Shown here one piece after another: positions 45,188-57,417 of a stretch of 64,000 nucleotides of DNA. The stretch comes from Talinum fruticosum (taxonomy: Eukaryota > Streptophyta > Magnoliopsida > Caryophyllales > Talinaceae): positions 1,685,657 through 1,749,656 of the forward strand of contig JAITYX010000104.1 in NCBI GenBank assembly GCA_021018815.1, given 5' to 3'. A program made the translations under genes and the position numbers. A model generated the notes under the pieces. That model saw only the letters and a list, made by a program, of their open reading frames with translations. It was not told where the DNA came from and did no database searches. Within the stretch, counting starts at the first letter, position 1, and each line of letters starts with the position of its first letter.

Positions 45188-47757
45188 CTTCTACGCATCA
45201 CCATCGGAGTCGTCATCGAAGATATAATTTTCGAAGTCATCCAAGACAGATGCGAGAGAATCGGCCATCTTCATCACCTTGATATGAGCTACCTCCTTGG
45301 TCCCAAGATTGAGAAGCCTCATGGGATGGACCACTATAAGAAGACCGGGGAAATAAAGAGGGTTCCTATGATGATTGAAGGCATGCAAAGGGAGGATGTT
45401 TAAGCTCTCCCCGGAATAACTGGGTCCCACATCAGAAGCACTAGATCTGGAAATACTCGGTCCTGCCTTCGAAACACTCTATGATGAGCATGTCGCGAAG
45501 AACATCATGAAGAACCTTGTCGAGCATTATTACTAGAAGGTGTTGGTTGATCGGGAGCATGAGTCTCGGGTACACCAGGTAGACTCCAAGAGGGAGGTGC
45601 TCTAGATCGATGCCTCTACAAAATCAAAGGAGCAATTAGCAAATCACTAGAAGCTCAATAAAATTATCACTCTACTAATCAACGATTTACCCGAAAAGTA
45701 GGGAAAGCTCGCCCAGTCAAGAAGTTTTGGATTCCCGGAGAGCATATTGAAAACCGATAGACATGGCTCTAGATTGCTCCGGTTATACAACAAAGTTCAT
45801 TCAATGATATCAGTAAAGGAAATATCTTTAGCATACAACTAAAGAAAAGAGAGCATATAACTCTTAACCCTCTCAAATTTTTAGGGAAAGAATGTCCAAC
45901 ACATTCCTCTTCCGAGATTTCAGGAATTCTTATGAAACAAGAAGATTCCCCTGGAAGAGTAACATCAACATCAAGACTTGGGATATGAGTATCAACAGGA
46001 GTAAGTGCCCAAAAAAAAAAAAAAAGATGAAGATTAGTTTCCATGCCAGAAATTCAAGTTATAAGGAAGAAGTCAAGAACTCACCAATTGGGTCATAATA
46101 CGTGCTGCATGATGGGCATAAGATGTGTTCAAATTTAAGAATGAGGTAAAAGGATACCCCACCATAGCCGCCACTTGCTCATTCGGAGGGAGATAATGAA
46201 AGTAGAACACGGTCGGAGGTGGATCGACCGGAACAAACGGAGGCCACGTATTGACTCCGATTTGAGGAGTGACCCTCTCCCCAAGATACCAACAAACGGA
46301 GGCCACGTATTGATCCTTCTTTTGCTCAATTCCCATGCTGCAAGGACACTTTGAGGAAGTTGGAGTTGGGCCCAAGGATGGAAATTGGCCTACGTACAAG
46401 AATTATCAAGAAATCAGCTAGCAAGGATGAAGAGCAACAAGAAAACAGACGAAGAACAGTAAATATTCAGTGCTGGAGTCCACCACGGGCACCTCACAGG
46501 TTGTGGTACTGGCCGTGGGCAAGGTCAGAAGGCTAAAACTGTGGTCAAAGGTTCTCTTAAGCACGTTTTGGAGCAAGTTTTGAAAAGAAAAGAAGCATAT
46601 CGAGTCCACGTGGTTGAGGGCTGACCTCAAGAAGTCTATTCCATGAATCTTTGAACATTGAAGATAGACTTTAACCCATGACGCAGACGCTGGAAATAAG
46701 GGTCGATTTGTTGAACCGAGAGAGAGGTGTGGAAAATAATCGTACAACCACGGCTGCATTTCGACAAATCAAGTAAGGTTTTATTTATCCACATAAGATA
46801 AAAAGTATAAGTATTGAGAAAAGAGAAGTTGAGCACACCTCAATAATCTTCCATAAGTCATTCAAAGGAAGATAATTAGTGGAATTCGGCTCCTCTTTTG
46901 TATGCCACACACCGGCATAGAAGCCCCTAATGAGGCAAGTATATGAGGGAGCACCCCAATTAAGCTCCTTTATTTTATCTAGGCTCACCAAGTTCACCAA
47001 ATAGTGAACATGAACCTTGGCGGCCTGGTCGGAAAAGAGGATTGTACTTAAGAGAAGAGCAAGCACGATCCTAATTTGCCGTTGAGGAGAACGTTGAGGC
47101 CAGAAAACAACATCCTCAAAAGTCTCAAAAAGAACGGTATACTTAAAGTGATTATTATGTGGAAATTTGTCGGCTACAGGGCCAAAGAGGTAATGGAGGT
47201 AGTCACAGTTTTTGTACAAATTTCGGTCATAGGCTAAAGGTTCTCCCGAAAAGCCCAAATCGAATAAATGACAAAGTCAAAAGGAGTTATGGTCATCTCA
47301 CCGAATGGGAGGTGGAACGTGTTGGTAGTATCCCAAAAGCGCTCACTAATGGCTCTAATGGGATCTCTCTCCCACTTATCAGTAAGGTTCTATAAAGCAA
47401 TGTGAAGAGGTCCGAACCCGAGTGTTGTACATGACATTCATAAGAGGAAAGTTCATCCTCCCGCATGTCTCCATGAATTTAGGAATAACTCCACTACTTC
47501 GAATCGAGCCCTTCGCAAGACAAAATCCAATAAGATTTTGGGTTAGAGAGTTATTCTAAATAAGCAAATGAAAAAGTTTAAACCAATTAGCTTACCGAAG
47601 AGGAAATTGCTAGCGAGGAAACATGGTTTTTAGCCTCAACTAGAAGGTCACTTGGATTCCATTCCCTTTGAGGACGTCATTATCGCTCGAGGAAAGAGTC
47701 TTGAGTAAGACTCTCTTCTCTAGCTCTCCCAGTAGGATGAGCTTTTGTTCTTGACAT
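45188..47757 (-). pseudogene. Antisense extra ORF 2: plant mobile domain (PMD)-like gene with introns
   Basis: The minus-strand ATG at 47757 opens MSRTKAHPTGRAREESLTQD. About 400 bases on, NTFHLPFGEMTITP (about 47325-47285) is the hallmark of the plant mobile domain. The frame 47258-46839 continues with SDQAAKVHVHYLVNLVSLDK and KELNWGAPSYTCLIRG. A GT donor at 46838 and AG acceptor at 46754 bound an 85-base intron, after which PWLYDYFPHLSL continues the domain. The C-terminus is acidic (DDFENYIFDDDSDGD, ending 45191). PMD proteins occur in plant transposons and in host silencing factors. It is either an extra gene of Tat-1 or a captured or inserted host gene; stops suggest decay. Confidence 0.68.
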
Positions 47758-47866
47758 CCTAAAGACAAGAAACTTTTGAGAACCAATTAGTTTTCAAGAA
47801 GAAGCAAAGCAAGGAAACACAAGAGAATAACAAGAGAAAGAAGAAGAGTTGGTGTGCAAAATGAAA

Positions 47867-49457
47867 TGAAGACTCGAGACACTGCTGAACACATTTCTAA
47901 GTTGTATCGAATGAATCAGGTATAAGAATCTCTTAAGTATAGAGTTTTGATTCCAAGGCATTCTCAAAATTATTAGAAACTTTTCTGAGTGATATAGTAT
48001 ATTTTCTAAGTGATATAGCATTTACTTCACGTATCCTTGCTTGTCTCTGTGTAACTCAGAAAACAGATATACATATCTTACTCGGTTCCGAGTCCCTCAT
48101 CACTTAGATATATCCCATCCTGAATTGACTAGCATTTTGCTTTAATCGCACTCAGATCCGACTTCATGTTTTAAGTTCTACTTTGTTAGAGTCAGTGATT
48201 CTAGTATGAATCGTGCTTAGTCTATATCAAGTTATTTCACTCGATATTCCTTATGTAACTTGATTCTTCGCTTAGACTAACTCGATGGAATTTTGAGTTT
48301 CATGGATATTAGACTCGAAAATTCCACTCACTTTCCGACTCGGATAATTAGTTGCTTAATTATCTTAATTATTTTATTATCTCGTGTCTAATCGTGGACC
48401 AAAGTATTTTACACTTTGAGAACCAAAATTTGATTTACTTTTGTAGGTTATTCAAACGAGGATACACTTTTGAAATACAAAAGTAACCGGCTTCAAAACG
48501 TCAAATCACCAACAGACATGGCTTTTCCTCTTCTCTGTCCCAGTCCTAGAAGATTGTGTCGAACCGTCTGTTTCCAAATCTGGAAAACTAAAACGCTAAG
48601 CTTAACGGTGGTTTCCACCTTATCCTTCAAGACACCGCCAGTGGTTTTGGGACTTACAAGAGAGTTAAACCGTTGCCCAACGTTCATATCACAACGGATA
48701 CTTTCCGAGTGACTCGAAAGCTCTCATTCAACGGTCACAAAGGACTCTCGGTTAGCAGAAGAAGATAACGGCTACTCTGCCTGGTTATCTATAAATAGAA
48801 GCCAACTTTCAAGACTTGAAGATTGCCGAACCTATTGTTAATACACGTACTTGAGCAAAGTCATTGTATTCATTCTCAATCTTCTACTTACAACTCCCAC
48901 TCTATAATTCATTACTTTCGAGGTGTAAGGTCTTGTACTTAGTTACAAACATTTTCTTACGTTCCGAGTAAGGTCCCTTGACTAAGCCGTAAAGGTTAAC
49001 TCAGCTTAGTTGTCCCTAGCTGTAAAGGTTATCTCAGCTAGGAGATACTAGATCGGATAAGGGAATTTCGAGTCTAGGAAAACTTGTAAAGAGTTGTTTA
49101 AGGGAGCAACTTGGGTTCATTCAGTCTACTGTATTTTGTGGACTCAAAATAGTGGATTTGACTTCGTGCTTGGACTAGCACGATCCGTGGTTTTCTGCCC
49201 TAGAAGGGTTTCCACGTAATTCCTGTGTCTTTACTTTCTGAGTTCATTCTAGACTCGGACAGTCTTAAAGCATTAGCTTAATCCGCTTCACTACTCTTTA
49301 CTCGCATTTCGAGTTTATACTTTTCTGACTCTGCTTTTGACTCGGAATCTATTTCGCCTCTACTCGGAAGAAAGATTTTAATTCTCAACAAAAATTCTCC
49401 ATCACACTATTCACCCCCACCTCTAGGGTGACTCGGACTCTCCCGAGCAAACCTTCA
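47867..49457 (+). mobile_element. Sirevirus LTR-C
   Basis: It starts TGAAGACTCGAGACAC and ends GAGCAAACCTTCA, 1591 bp. It has a TATA box TCTATAAATAGAAGCC at 48788-48803 and all LTR landmarks in order. It is followed by a PBS (TTGGTATCGAGC, 49459-49470) and gag, so it is a 5' LTR. The left flank is TGAAA (47862-47866). It is diverged from Sire-B LTRs and from LTR-D. Confidence 0.9.
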
Positions 49458-49516
49458 ATTGGTATCGAGCCTAGCCTTTCGGAAAGAATCCAACCATCCA
49501 AAGGTCTAAAGATCAA

Positions 49517-50144
49517 ATGGCTCGGAACAACGGAGAGTTCGATGAAGGAAGATCTTCCAGCAGACCACCAAAATTAAAAGGATCAAACTTCGAGCACTCG
49601 GAAGAAACTTGTGGAATGTTTCCTTATGGATCATGATGAAGATGTCCGGGACATCATACAAAATGGAAACTACATTCCAATGAAGACAGAAGAATTCAGA
49701 ATCATTCCCAAAACAAAGGCCGAGTTTACTCCAGGCGAAGCAGAGAAGTTCGAAAGAACTTCAACGCAATGAACATTCTGATGTGCACCATTAGCTCAGA
49801 AGAATACAATCGAGTGTCCGCTCGTGACTCAGCAAAAGAAGTGTGGGACACCCTTGTCAACACTTACGAAGGCACTAGCCGGATCGGACAAGCGAAGATC
49901 AGCCAGTATCTCCATAAATATGAGCTATTCAAAATGGAGCCAAAAGAAAACATCACTCAGATGTTCATTCAATTTATCGAGATTACCAACAATCTCAAAT
50001 CACTGGGTAAGAAGATTTCACACGAGGAAATGTGCAAAAAGATACTCGAAGTCTACCCAAGAGAAGATGGGGTCCCAAGGTGACCGCCATAGAGGAAGCT
50101 CAAAATCTTTCACTCCTAAAGCCAGACGAGCATATTGGAAAGCT
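49517..50144 (+). pseudogene. Partial Sirevirus gag of the LTR-C element
   Basis: The ATG at 49517 opens MARNNGEFDEGRSSSRPPK. A frame change at about 49590 leads to LVECFLMDHDEDVRDII, and the frame 49769-50083 has the clean Gag core AKEVWDTLVNTYEGTS and KMEPKENITQMFIQFIEITN, better preserved than in Sire-B. At about 50140, after GGAAAGCTTCAT, the similarity to Sire-B stops and the movement-protein element begins. The CCHC knuckle and all of pol are absent. Confidence 0.85.
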
Positions 50145-50252
50145 TCATTCTGAAAATTCATCCTCCGATTCTGAAGACAATGGTCTTTATGAATTAGAAA
50201 GTAATTATTTATCGGGTAATGAATCATCCGAATTTGTTACAAATGTATCAAT

Positions 50253-51114
50253 ATGATTAATACTACTAAGAATGAAAAAGACTTTTTATTAGATTTAATT
50301 GAACAAATTCAAGATCCAGAATTAAGAAAAGAATATTTAGAAAAACTCAAAATTATTTTAATAAAAGAAGATTTATTAAAAGTTACTCCTCCTAATTTTA
50401 ATATTAATAGAATATTTGAGAAATATGATACTCCAAATATTTTAAAGGTAGTTAATATTCAAGACTTAAAAATGGAAGTCAATAATCTTAAAGAACAAAT
50501 TAAAGAGATTAATCAAAATTTATGTTTCCTTCAAACTAAAGATTTAGAATGAGAAACAAGAATATCATTAATTGAAAATAAAGCAAGTTCTTCAAATAAT
50601 AATAAAGACACTCCATGTTCTTCTAGTCAACAATTTATTTTCACAATTAATCATATTGATTATCAAAAATGGTATATTTATATTACTCTAAAGATTAATG
50701 AAGACTTTGAACTCAATACTATTGCTTTACTTGATAGTGGTGCAGATCAAAATTATATTAAAAAGGATTAATTCCATCCAAATTTTATGAAAAAACTAAA
50801 GAACGTCTCCATAATGCTAATGGAACGGCACTACAAATCAAATATAAATTATCAAATGCTTATATTTGTAATCAAGGTTATTGTTTCAAGAACACCTTTG
50901 TCTTTGTCAAAGACATAGGTCAAGAAGTCATTTTAGGTATTATCCTTTTAAAGTTAATCAATTTGGTGTTCATACCAAAATCTTTGGAAAATATATTTCT
51001 TTTAAATTTATATCTTCAATAATTTCAGATGATTTATCTTGTAAAAAGCATTCTGCATTTTTTAAATTAATACTGTTTTTGACAAAGGTTTCTTCTTTTC
51101 AGCTCTCAAAATGA
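50253..51114 (+). pseudogene. MPE-1 aspartic protease ORF
   Basis: The start ATG overlaps the stop of the upstream Gag frame as ATGA (50253-50256). The first 100 residues are charged and coiled-coil-like (LRKEYLEKLKI, EVNNLKEQIKEINQN), then an in-frame TGA at 50550. The retroviral-type aspartic protease motif ALLDSGADQNYI (about 50727-50762) follows, with a frame break near 50770, then CNQGYCF and the SFKFISSI-type end. The frame ends at 51112-51114, again as an ATGA overlap with the next ORF. In relatives the RT follows this point; here no RT motif exists. Confidence 0.8.
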
Positions 51115-52268
51115 ATCAAGAAGAAAAGAAAGAAAGAAATATTCAAACTCCCAGACATTATGTCTGTCAAGACAATTACTCCAACCCATTCTCAATATTC
51201 AATCCCTATATCAAATTCATTCCAAGCATTACCCAGTCATGATTTTCCTCCTTTGTCATACGCTCAAGTTTCTTCAAAATTTCAAAAACACTCGATATTA
51301 AATTCCTCCTTTGATTCAAAATACTTTACAAAACCCAATAAAGAGCATGTTGTATATACAAAGTTCAGGCAACCTCAATCCCTCTCAACACTCAGTGAAT
51401 TTGTTAAAAATGCGAGTCATACCTAAATGCTACTTTATTAATGACAATCCTCTCAAAACAAGAACCTTTTATGAGTTTATTTTGGTTGATTCAAGATCTG
51501 CTGAAATCCAGCATATTCCGGATCGTACTAATCTCAATCAAATTGCCTATTCAAAACTTAGAATTCTCAAGATACTTACTCGGAAAAGATTTTCCCAGTA
51601 GATACAATCAAACAATTTTCTGTACCGTTCAATTTAACAGGTTATTACTATGTAGATTATGAAAAAGTCCGGTACTACACATTCCTTTACCGACCATTCA
51701 ATCATTCATGGTTCATTAGTTTTGATACAACAACTGAAACTCAATTCCCCATTTGGTTCTACGAATGGTGGTTAACCATGGGATCCACTCAAGATATATG
51801 GCCAGAAGAGGTCAAAAAATGTTATAGCAGACTATTCAAACACTTCAATTATCGGTCTAGATCTTAAAGAAATATCATTCCATAAAAGTATGGGTTTCCT
51901 TGGATTCTATGTTGGTCGTTTTCTATTACTCAATATTATAAGCTCCCAGCATCATATTCATTAGTTAGAGAATTCAAAATCAAATGGTGGGACAAGTTCA
52001 ATATTCATGCTGCCTTAGGAATTAAGTCGGCTCCATCAACTCAAGTATGCCCTCGCTACTCCACAAAAGCAAGAAAAGAATTCAAAAGGAAAGAGAAAGT
52101 TCAAGATGACAAAATTCAATTACTCAAGCAAGAACTCAAGCTCCTCAAAAATAGCAACAACGATTACTCCCGAAGACAAGTACAAATTCATCCGATTCCT
52201 CAGGATCTATTCAATTAGATTATGATCCTTTAGAAGGGCCTTGCGCCCAGGATCCATATAGTATTTAA
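51111..52268 (+). pseudogene. MPE-1 fourth ORF, unknown function
   Basis: It starts at ATG 51111, overlapping the protease stop. Readable pieces, in changing frames, include SVKTITPTHSQYSI, ALPSHDFPPLSYAQV, FILVDSRSAEIQHI, YRPFNHSWFISFDT, FPIWFYEWWLTMG and FKIKWWDKFNI, and it ends GP(C)AQDPYSI at 52268. The aromatic FP.WF..WW and KWWDKF motifs recur in many plant proteins linked to MP-type elements (from memory), but I know no assigned function. A coiled-coil stretch (DDKIQLLKQELKLL) lies near the C-terminus. Confidence 0.65.
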
Positions 52269-52289
52269 CCCGTATAGGGGATTAAAAAA

Positions 52290-53006
52290 ATTATTTCTAA
52301 TGAATTTTATGCAGGTTTTTGTTTCATCTGAAATATCATATTTCACTTCTCAAAATCCCCGGGAAGGAAGTGGACGGTTCATCGTTCACTTACTATTCAC
52401 TCAAACTATTCATTCATGGAAGTGACAATCAATTATTCATGAAGGACAACTATTTGAGATGACATTACTTAATATTACCATGTGAAGATATGGATGATTA
52501 TCAATGTCATGAATATTACTTTCCACTCAAGCATTGTCGGCAAAATAATTCAAGTTCTCGTTCAAGATATGATGATTCATCAACTACTATTCATACTTTC
52601 AGTCCAATCAATACTATTCCAACAATTCAACATTGTGGGAAGATATTTTCAAGATTATGATTCCATTCCAATCAAGCATCTTCAATCTGTCCAAGTGTTA
52701 CTTACCAATTCAAGATTGTATTCTATAAATATGTACTCATTATTTCAATAGAAGGCGAGAACTAATCACGGAGAACCACTTGCCTTTACTTACAATCACT
52801 TGTTAACACTCTCTCTTTTAGCTTCTCCATCACTATCCAACCCCACTCTCCCGAGAGCATATATTTTAAATTGTTGTACAAGTTTCTTTACATTCAATCA
52901 AAGAAAGTAAGTTTTGATTCATCTTCTTCCTCATTTCAATTATGCCTTATTTAATTATTTCAATTTACAGTTTTCATCTTTTGTTTTGAAAATCAATTTG
53001 TTAAAT
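52290..53006 (+). repeat. MPE-1 terminal repeat (LTR-like), truncated at its 3' end
   Basis: It begins after the purine-rich GTATAGGGGATT and contains GAATTTTATGCAGG, a TATA box CTATAAATATG at 52723-52733, and TTACTTTCTTTG-inverse landmarks. It breaks off after AATCAATTTGTTAAAT at the palindrome centre, before the PBS-proximal end. Confidence 0.75.
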
Positions 53007-53626
53007 TAAATAAGGCGTAATTGAAATGAGGAAGAAGATGAATCAAAACTTACTTTCTTTGATTGAATGTAAAGAAACTTGTACAACAATTTGAAATATG
53101 AGCTCTCGGGAGAGAGAGGTTGGATAGTGATTAAGAGGCTAAAGGAGAGAGTGTTAACAAGTGATTGTAAGTAAAGGCAAGTGGTTCTCCATGATTAGTT
53201 CTGCCTTCTATTGAAAGAATGAGTACATATTTATAGAATACAATCTTGAATTGCTAAGTAACACTTAGACGGTTGAAGATGCTTGATTGGAATGGAATCA
53301 TAATCTTGAAAATATCTTCCGACAATGTTGAATTATTGGAACAGTATTGATTGGACTGAAAGTATGAATAGTAATTGATGAATCATCATATCTTGAACAA
53401 GTAACTTGAATTATTTTGCCTACAATGCTTGAGTGGAAAGTAATAGTCATCACATTGATAATCATCCATATCTTCACATGGTAATATTAAGTAATGTTAT
53501 CTTAAATAGTTGTCCTTGATGAATAATTGATTGTCGAGGATTTTGGAAAGTGAAATATGAAATTTCACTGAAACAAAAACCTGCGTAAAATTCGTTAGAA
53601 ATAATTTTTTAAATCCCCTATACGGG

Positions 53627-54780
53627 TTAAATACTATATGGATCCTAAGTGCAAGGCCCATTGAAAGGATCATAATCGGATTGAATAGATCCCGAGGAAT
53701 CGATGAATTTGCACTTGTCTTCGGGAGTAATCGTTGGTGCTGTTTTTAAGGAGCTTGAGTTCTTGCTTGAGTAATTGAATTTCTTCATCTTGAACTTTCT
53801 CTTCCCTTTGAATTCTTTTCTTGCTTTTGTGGAGTAGCGAGGGCTTGTTGAGTAGATAGAGCCGACTTAATTCCTAAGGCAGCTTGGATGTTGAACTTGT
53901 CCCACCATTTGATTTTGAATTCTCTGACTAATGAATATGATGCTAGGAGCTTATAATATTGAGTAATAGAAAATGACCAACATAGAATCCAAGGAAACCC
54001 ATACTTTTATGGAATGATATTTCCTTGAGATCCGGACTGATAATTGAAGTGTTTGAATAATTGGTATAACATTTTTTGACCTCTTCTCGCCGATATCTTG
54101 AGTGGATCCCATGTTTAACCACCATTCGTAGAACCAAATGGGGAATTAAGTTTCAGTTCTTGTATCAAAACTAATGAACCATGAATGATTGAATGGTCGA
54201 TAAAGGAATGTGTAGTACCGAGCTTTTTCATAATCTACATAGTTATAACCTGATAAATTGAATGGTACAGAAAATTGTTTGATTGTATGCCTACTTGGGA
54301 AATCTTTTCTAGTAAGTACCTTGACAATTCTGAGTTTTGAATAGGCAATTTGATTGGGATTAGTATGATCCGGAATATGATGAATTTCGGCAGATCTTGA
54401 ATCAACCAAATTAAACTCATGAAAGGTTCTTATTTTGAGAGGATTGTCATTAATAAAGTAGCATTCAAGTATGAATGTATTTTTAACAAATTCATTGAGT
54501 GTTGAGAGGGATTGAGGTTGCTCGAACTATGTATATACAACATGCTCTTTATTGGGTTTTGTAAAGTATTTTGAATCAAAGGAGGAGTTTAATATCGAGG
54601 GTTTTTGAAATTTTGAAGAAACTTGAGCGTATGAGAAAGGAGGAAAATCATGACTTGGTAAGGCTTGGAATGAATTTGATATAGGGATTGAATATTGAGA
54701 ATGGGCTGGAGTAATTGTCTTCACGAGCATAATGCTTGGGGAGTTTGAATATTTCTTTCTTTCTTTTCTTCTTGATTCAT
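53627..54780 (-). pseudogene. MPE-2 fourth ORF, unknown function
   Basis: It is the reverse-strand counterpart of 51111-52268. The ATG is at 54780 and the stop is at 53627-53629 after DPYSI. The TCAT at 54777-54780 is the ATGA overlap with the protease stop. Pieces include VKTITPAHSQYSIPI, ALPSHDFPPFSYAQV, DSRSAEIHHIPDHTN and RYYTFLYRPFNHSWFISFDT. Frames break at about 54520, 54140 and 53900. It is more readable than MPE-1 in the first half and gives independent support that this ORF follows the protease directly. Confidence 0.65.
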
Positions 54781-55658
54781 TTTGAGAGCTGAAAAGAATA
54801 AACCTTTGTCAAAAACAGTATTAATTTGAAAAAATGTAGAATGCTTTTTACAAGATGAATCATCTGAAATTATTGAAGATATAAATTTAAAAGAAATATA
54901 TTTTCCAAAGATTTTGGTATGAACACCAAATTGATTAACTTTAAAAGGATAAATTTGAGTAATAAAAGGGGTACCTAAAATGACTTCTTGACCTATGTCT
55001 ATGACAAGGACAAAGGTGTTCTTTAAACAATAACCTTGATTACAAATATAAGCATTTGATAATTTATATTGATTTGTATTGCCGTTCCATTAGCACTATG
55101 GAGACATTCTTTAGTTTTTTCATAAAATTTGGATGGAATTAATGCTTCTTTAATATAATTTTGATCTGCACCACTATCAAGTAAAGCAATAGTATTGAGT
55201 TCAAAGTCATCATTAATCTTTAGAATAATATAAATATACCATTTTTGATAATTAATATGATTAATTGTGGAAATAAATTGTTGATTAGAAGAACTTGGAA
55301 TGTCTTCATTATTATTGGAAGAACGTGCTTTATTTTCAATTAATGATATTCTTGTTTCTAATTCTAAATCTTTAGTTTGAAGGAAACATAAATTTTGATT
55401 AATCTCTTTAATTTGTTCTTTAATATTATTGACTTCCATTTTTAAGTCTCAAATATTAACTACCTTTAAAATATTTGGAGTATCATATTTTTCAAATATT
55501 CTATTAATATTAAAATTAGGAGGAGTAACTTTTAATAAATCTTCTTTTATTAAAATGCTTTTGAGTTTTTCTAAATATTCTTTTCTTAATTCTGGATCTT
55601 GAATTTGTTCAATTAAATCTAATAAAAAATCTTTTTCATTCTTAGTACTATTAATCAT
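54777..55658 (-). pseudogene. MPE-2 aspartic protease ORF
   Basis: The start at 55658 overlaps the Gag stop as ATGA. After LRKEYLEKLKSILIKED and a stop near 55449, the frame 55439-55023 holds the coiled coil and the DSGADQNYI protease site (about 55185-55159), intact at the catalytic D-S-G. It then breaks near 55025. The end (54777) again overlaps the next ORF. The enzyme would process the Gag-type polyprotein. Confidence 0.8.
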
Positions 55659-57417
55659 ATTGATACATTTGTAACAGATTCTGGATGATTCATCACCTTA
55701 TGAATAATCACTTGAATTACTTTCTAAGTCATAAAGACCATTGTCTTCAGAATCGAGAGGATGAATTTTAAGAATTAACTGGAGTATCTTTGAGTTCAAA
55801 CAAAGAAATAATCTTTTCTTGAATATTTAGATTATCACCACAAATTTCATTTAATTTTTGCAATTTTTTGCATAATGACCTTGTTTGTTACATTTAAAAC
55901 AAGTAACTTTATTAGTAGTTTTATTTTTTGGAATATTATTCTTAGGGGCCGTATTTGTTTTATTATTATTATTAGTGCGATTAAACAGTTTCTTCTTATT
56001 AATTTGATTTGTTCTTCTTTTTTGAACAGAAGAAGCTTCAAATTTTGGAAGACAAAAGGCTTCACAAAAAGAACCTAACTCTTTTCGTGTAGCAACTTTA
56101 TCTCGTTGAATATCTTGCTTGTAGTTTTAATTCATTGCATAAAGAAATACCTTCTTTTTAATAAATCCTAATAATTGACCGAATGTGATTTGATCATAAG
56201 GAATTAGGTCTTTACCTGTAACTTCTTTTAATTTATTGAATATTCTTTGAGAAAATAAATTTGGTAATCCTGAAATGAATTTTTCTTTCCAATAAGGTTG
56301 TCGACAATCTTTTCTTATTAATAGTTATGCGAAATAAGTATCTTTATGCCAATTGTAATCTTCTAGAGTAGGAGTGCTTCTAGAATAATAAGGAATTTCT
56401 TTTTTATTGAAGATTTTATTAATATTAGTTACTTCTTGATCTTCTTGAGAGATGTCCAAAACATTAAGAGTATTACTTAAGCTACCTGCTTGTTTTAGTT
56501 TTTCATCTATCTTTTTAATTAATGGGCTATCTGGAATTTCTAAATTTTTATGATTATTGAATTTAATGAGAGGAGATGAAATATCATTTAGGAATCCTGG
56601 TTTTGTTGAGTCTCTATTTAAATCTAGACTTTCTAATTTTTTTGATAATAAGTCAATATCTTCTTTTTAGATATTGCTTCTATTTGAGTAGAAACCATAT
56701 TAACTTGTTGAGAAACTGTATGTAGAACTTGATAAGTATAATTATTTTGATGATAGACCTTTTTAATATCTTCTAAACCTATTTGAGAGTCATCTGGATC
56801 GTTTCTTCCTATTTTTGAATGGAGCGGCAGGAATATGACCTTGATCTACGAGGATCTAAATCTCTTGCAAAGGAGGAGTTATTGATATAAATATATTTCC
56901 ATTTGATAAAGTCCATTTTTGCTAAGATTTTGATTAGTATTAATTTTCTTAATACCATGAGGATCTGGTAGATTATTTTCTAAAGCAAACATGGTCCACC
57001 ATGTAAAGAATAGAATATTGCATTCAATTCTTTCCAATAATGAATACCATTTTCGCCTTATGAATGCTTGAGCTTTTAAATCAAAATGAAATAAAAACCA
57101 TTCTTTTTATCTGTAGTCTCAATTGAATTAAAATCTTCTCTTAAATATTCTTTATTAATTTCAAAGGGTTTTGAAATAATATTAATAGAAGAATATGAAG
57201 GAGGTTGCATGGTTGAATGAGTGGGTGAACCTATTGATGAATTTTCTTCTTCAATTGGTTCGGGTATTGGTGATTTATAATAAATTTTTGAGGAAGAAGT
57301 AGAATCTTTTTCTTGATTATTATTTAAATAATCATAATTAGTAGACCTTGAAGGCATTGAAAAAGAGGAACGAGGAAGATCTTTTTTTCGAAAGTCTTGA
57401 AGAAAGAGTTCTTTCAT
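55655..57417 (-). pseudogene. MPE-2 Gag/coat-like ORF with CCHC knuckle, core deleted
   Basis: The ATG at 57417 (MKELFLQDFRKKDLPRSSF) lies inside the MP frame, which ends at 57338, so the two overlap by 80 bases. An N-terminal Ser-rich and acidic region is followed by coiled-coil sequence (VSQQVNMVSTQIEAISKKED). The retrotransposon-gag-like core present in MPE-3 (about 61969-62343) is deleted here between GCACTCCT and ACTCTAGAAG (about 56368). A zinc knuckle, CFKCNKQGHYAKNC, lies at about 55914-55873. The ORF ends with TGA overlapping the protease ATG. Confidence 0.8.

Larger units (their letters stand above)
50145..53006 (+). mobile_element. Movement-protein element copy MPE-1 (3' half), plus strand
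   Basis: This is the 3' half of an MP-bearing element: the end of Gag (50145-50256), protease ORF (50253-51114), fourth ORF (51111-52268) and a terminal repeat (about 52290-53006). It is almost the reverse complement of 53007-55775 (MPE-2). The left junction is with Sirevirus gag at about 50145. Confidence 0.8.
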
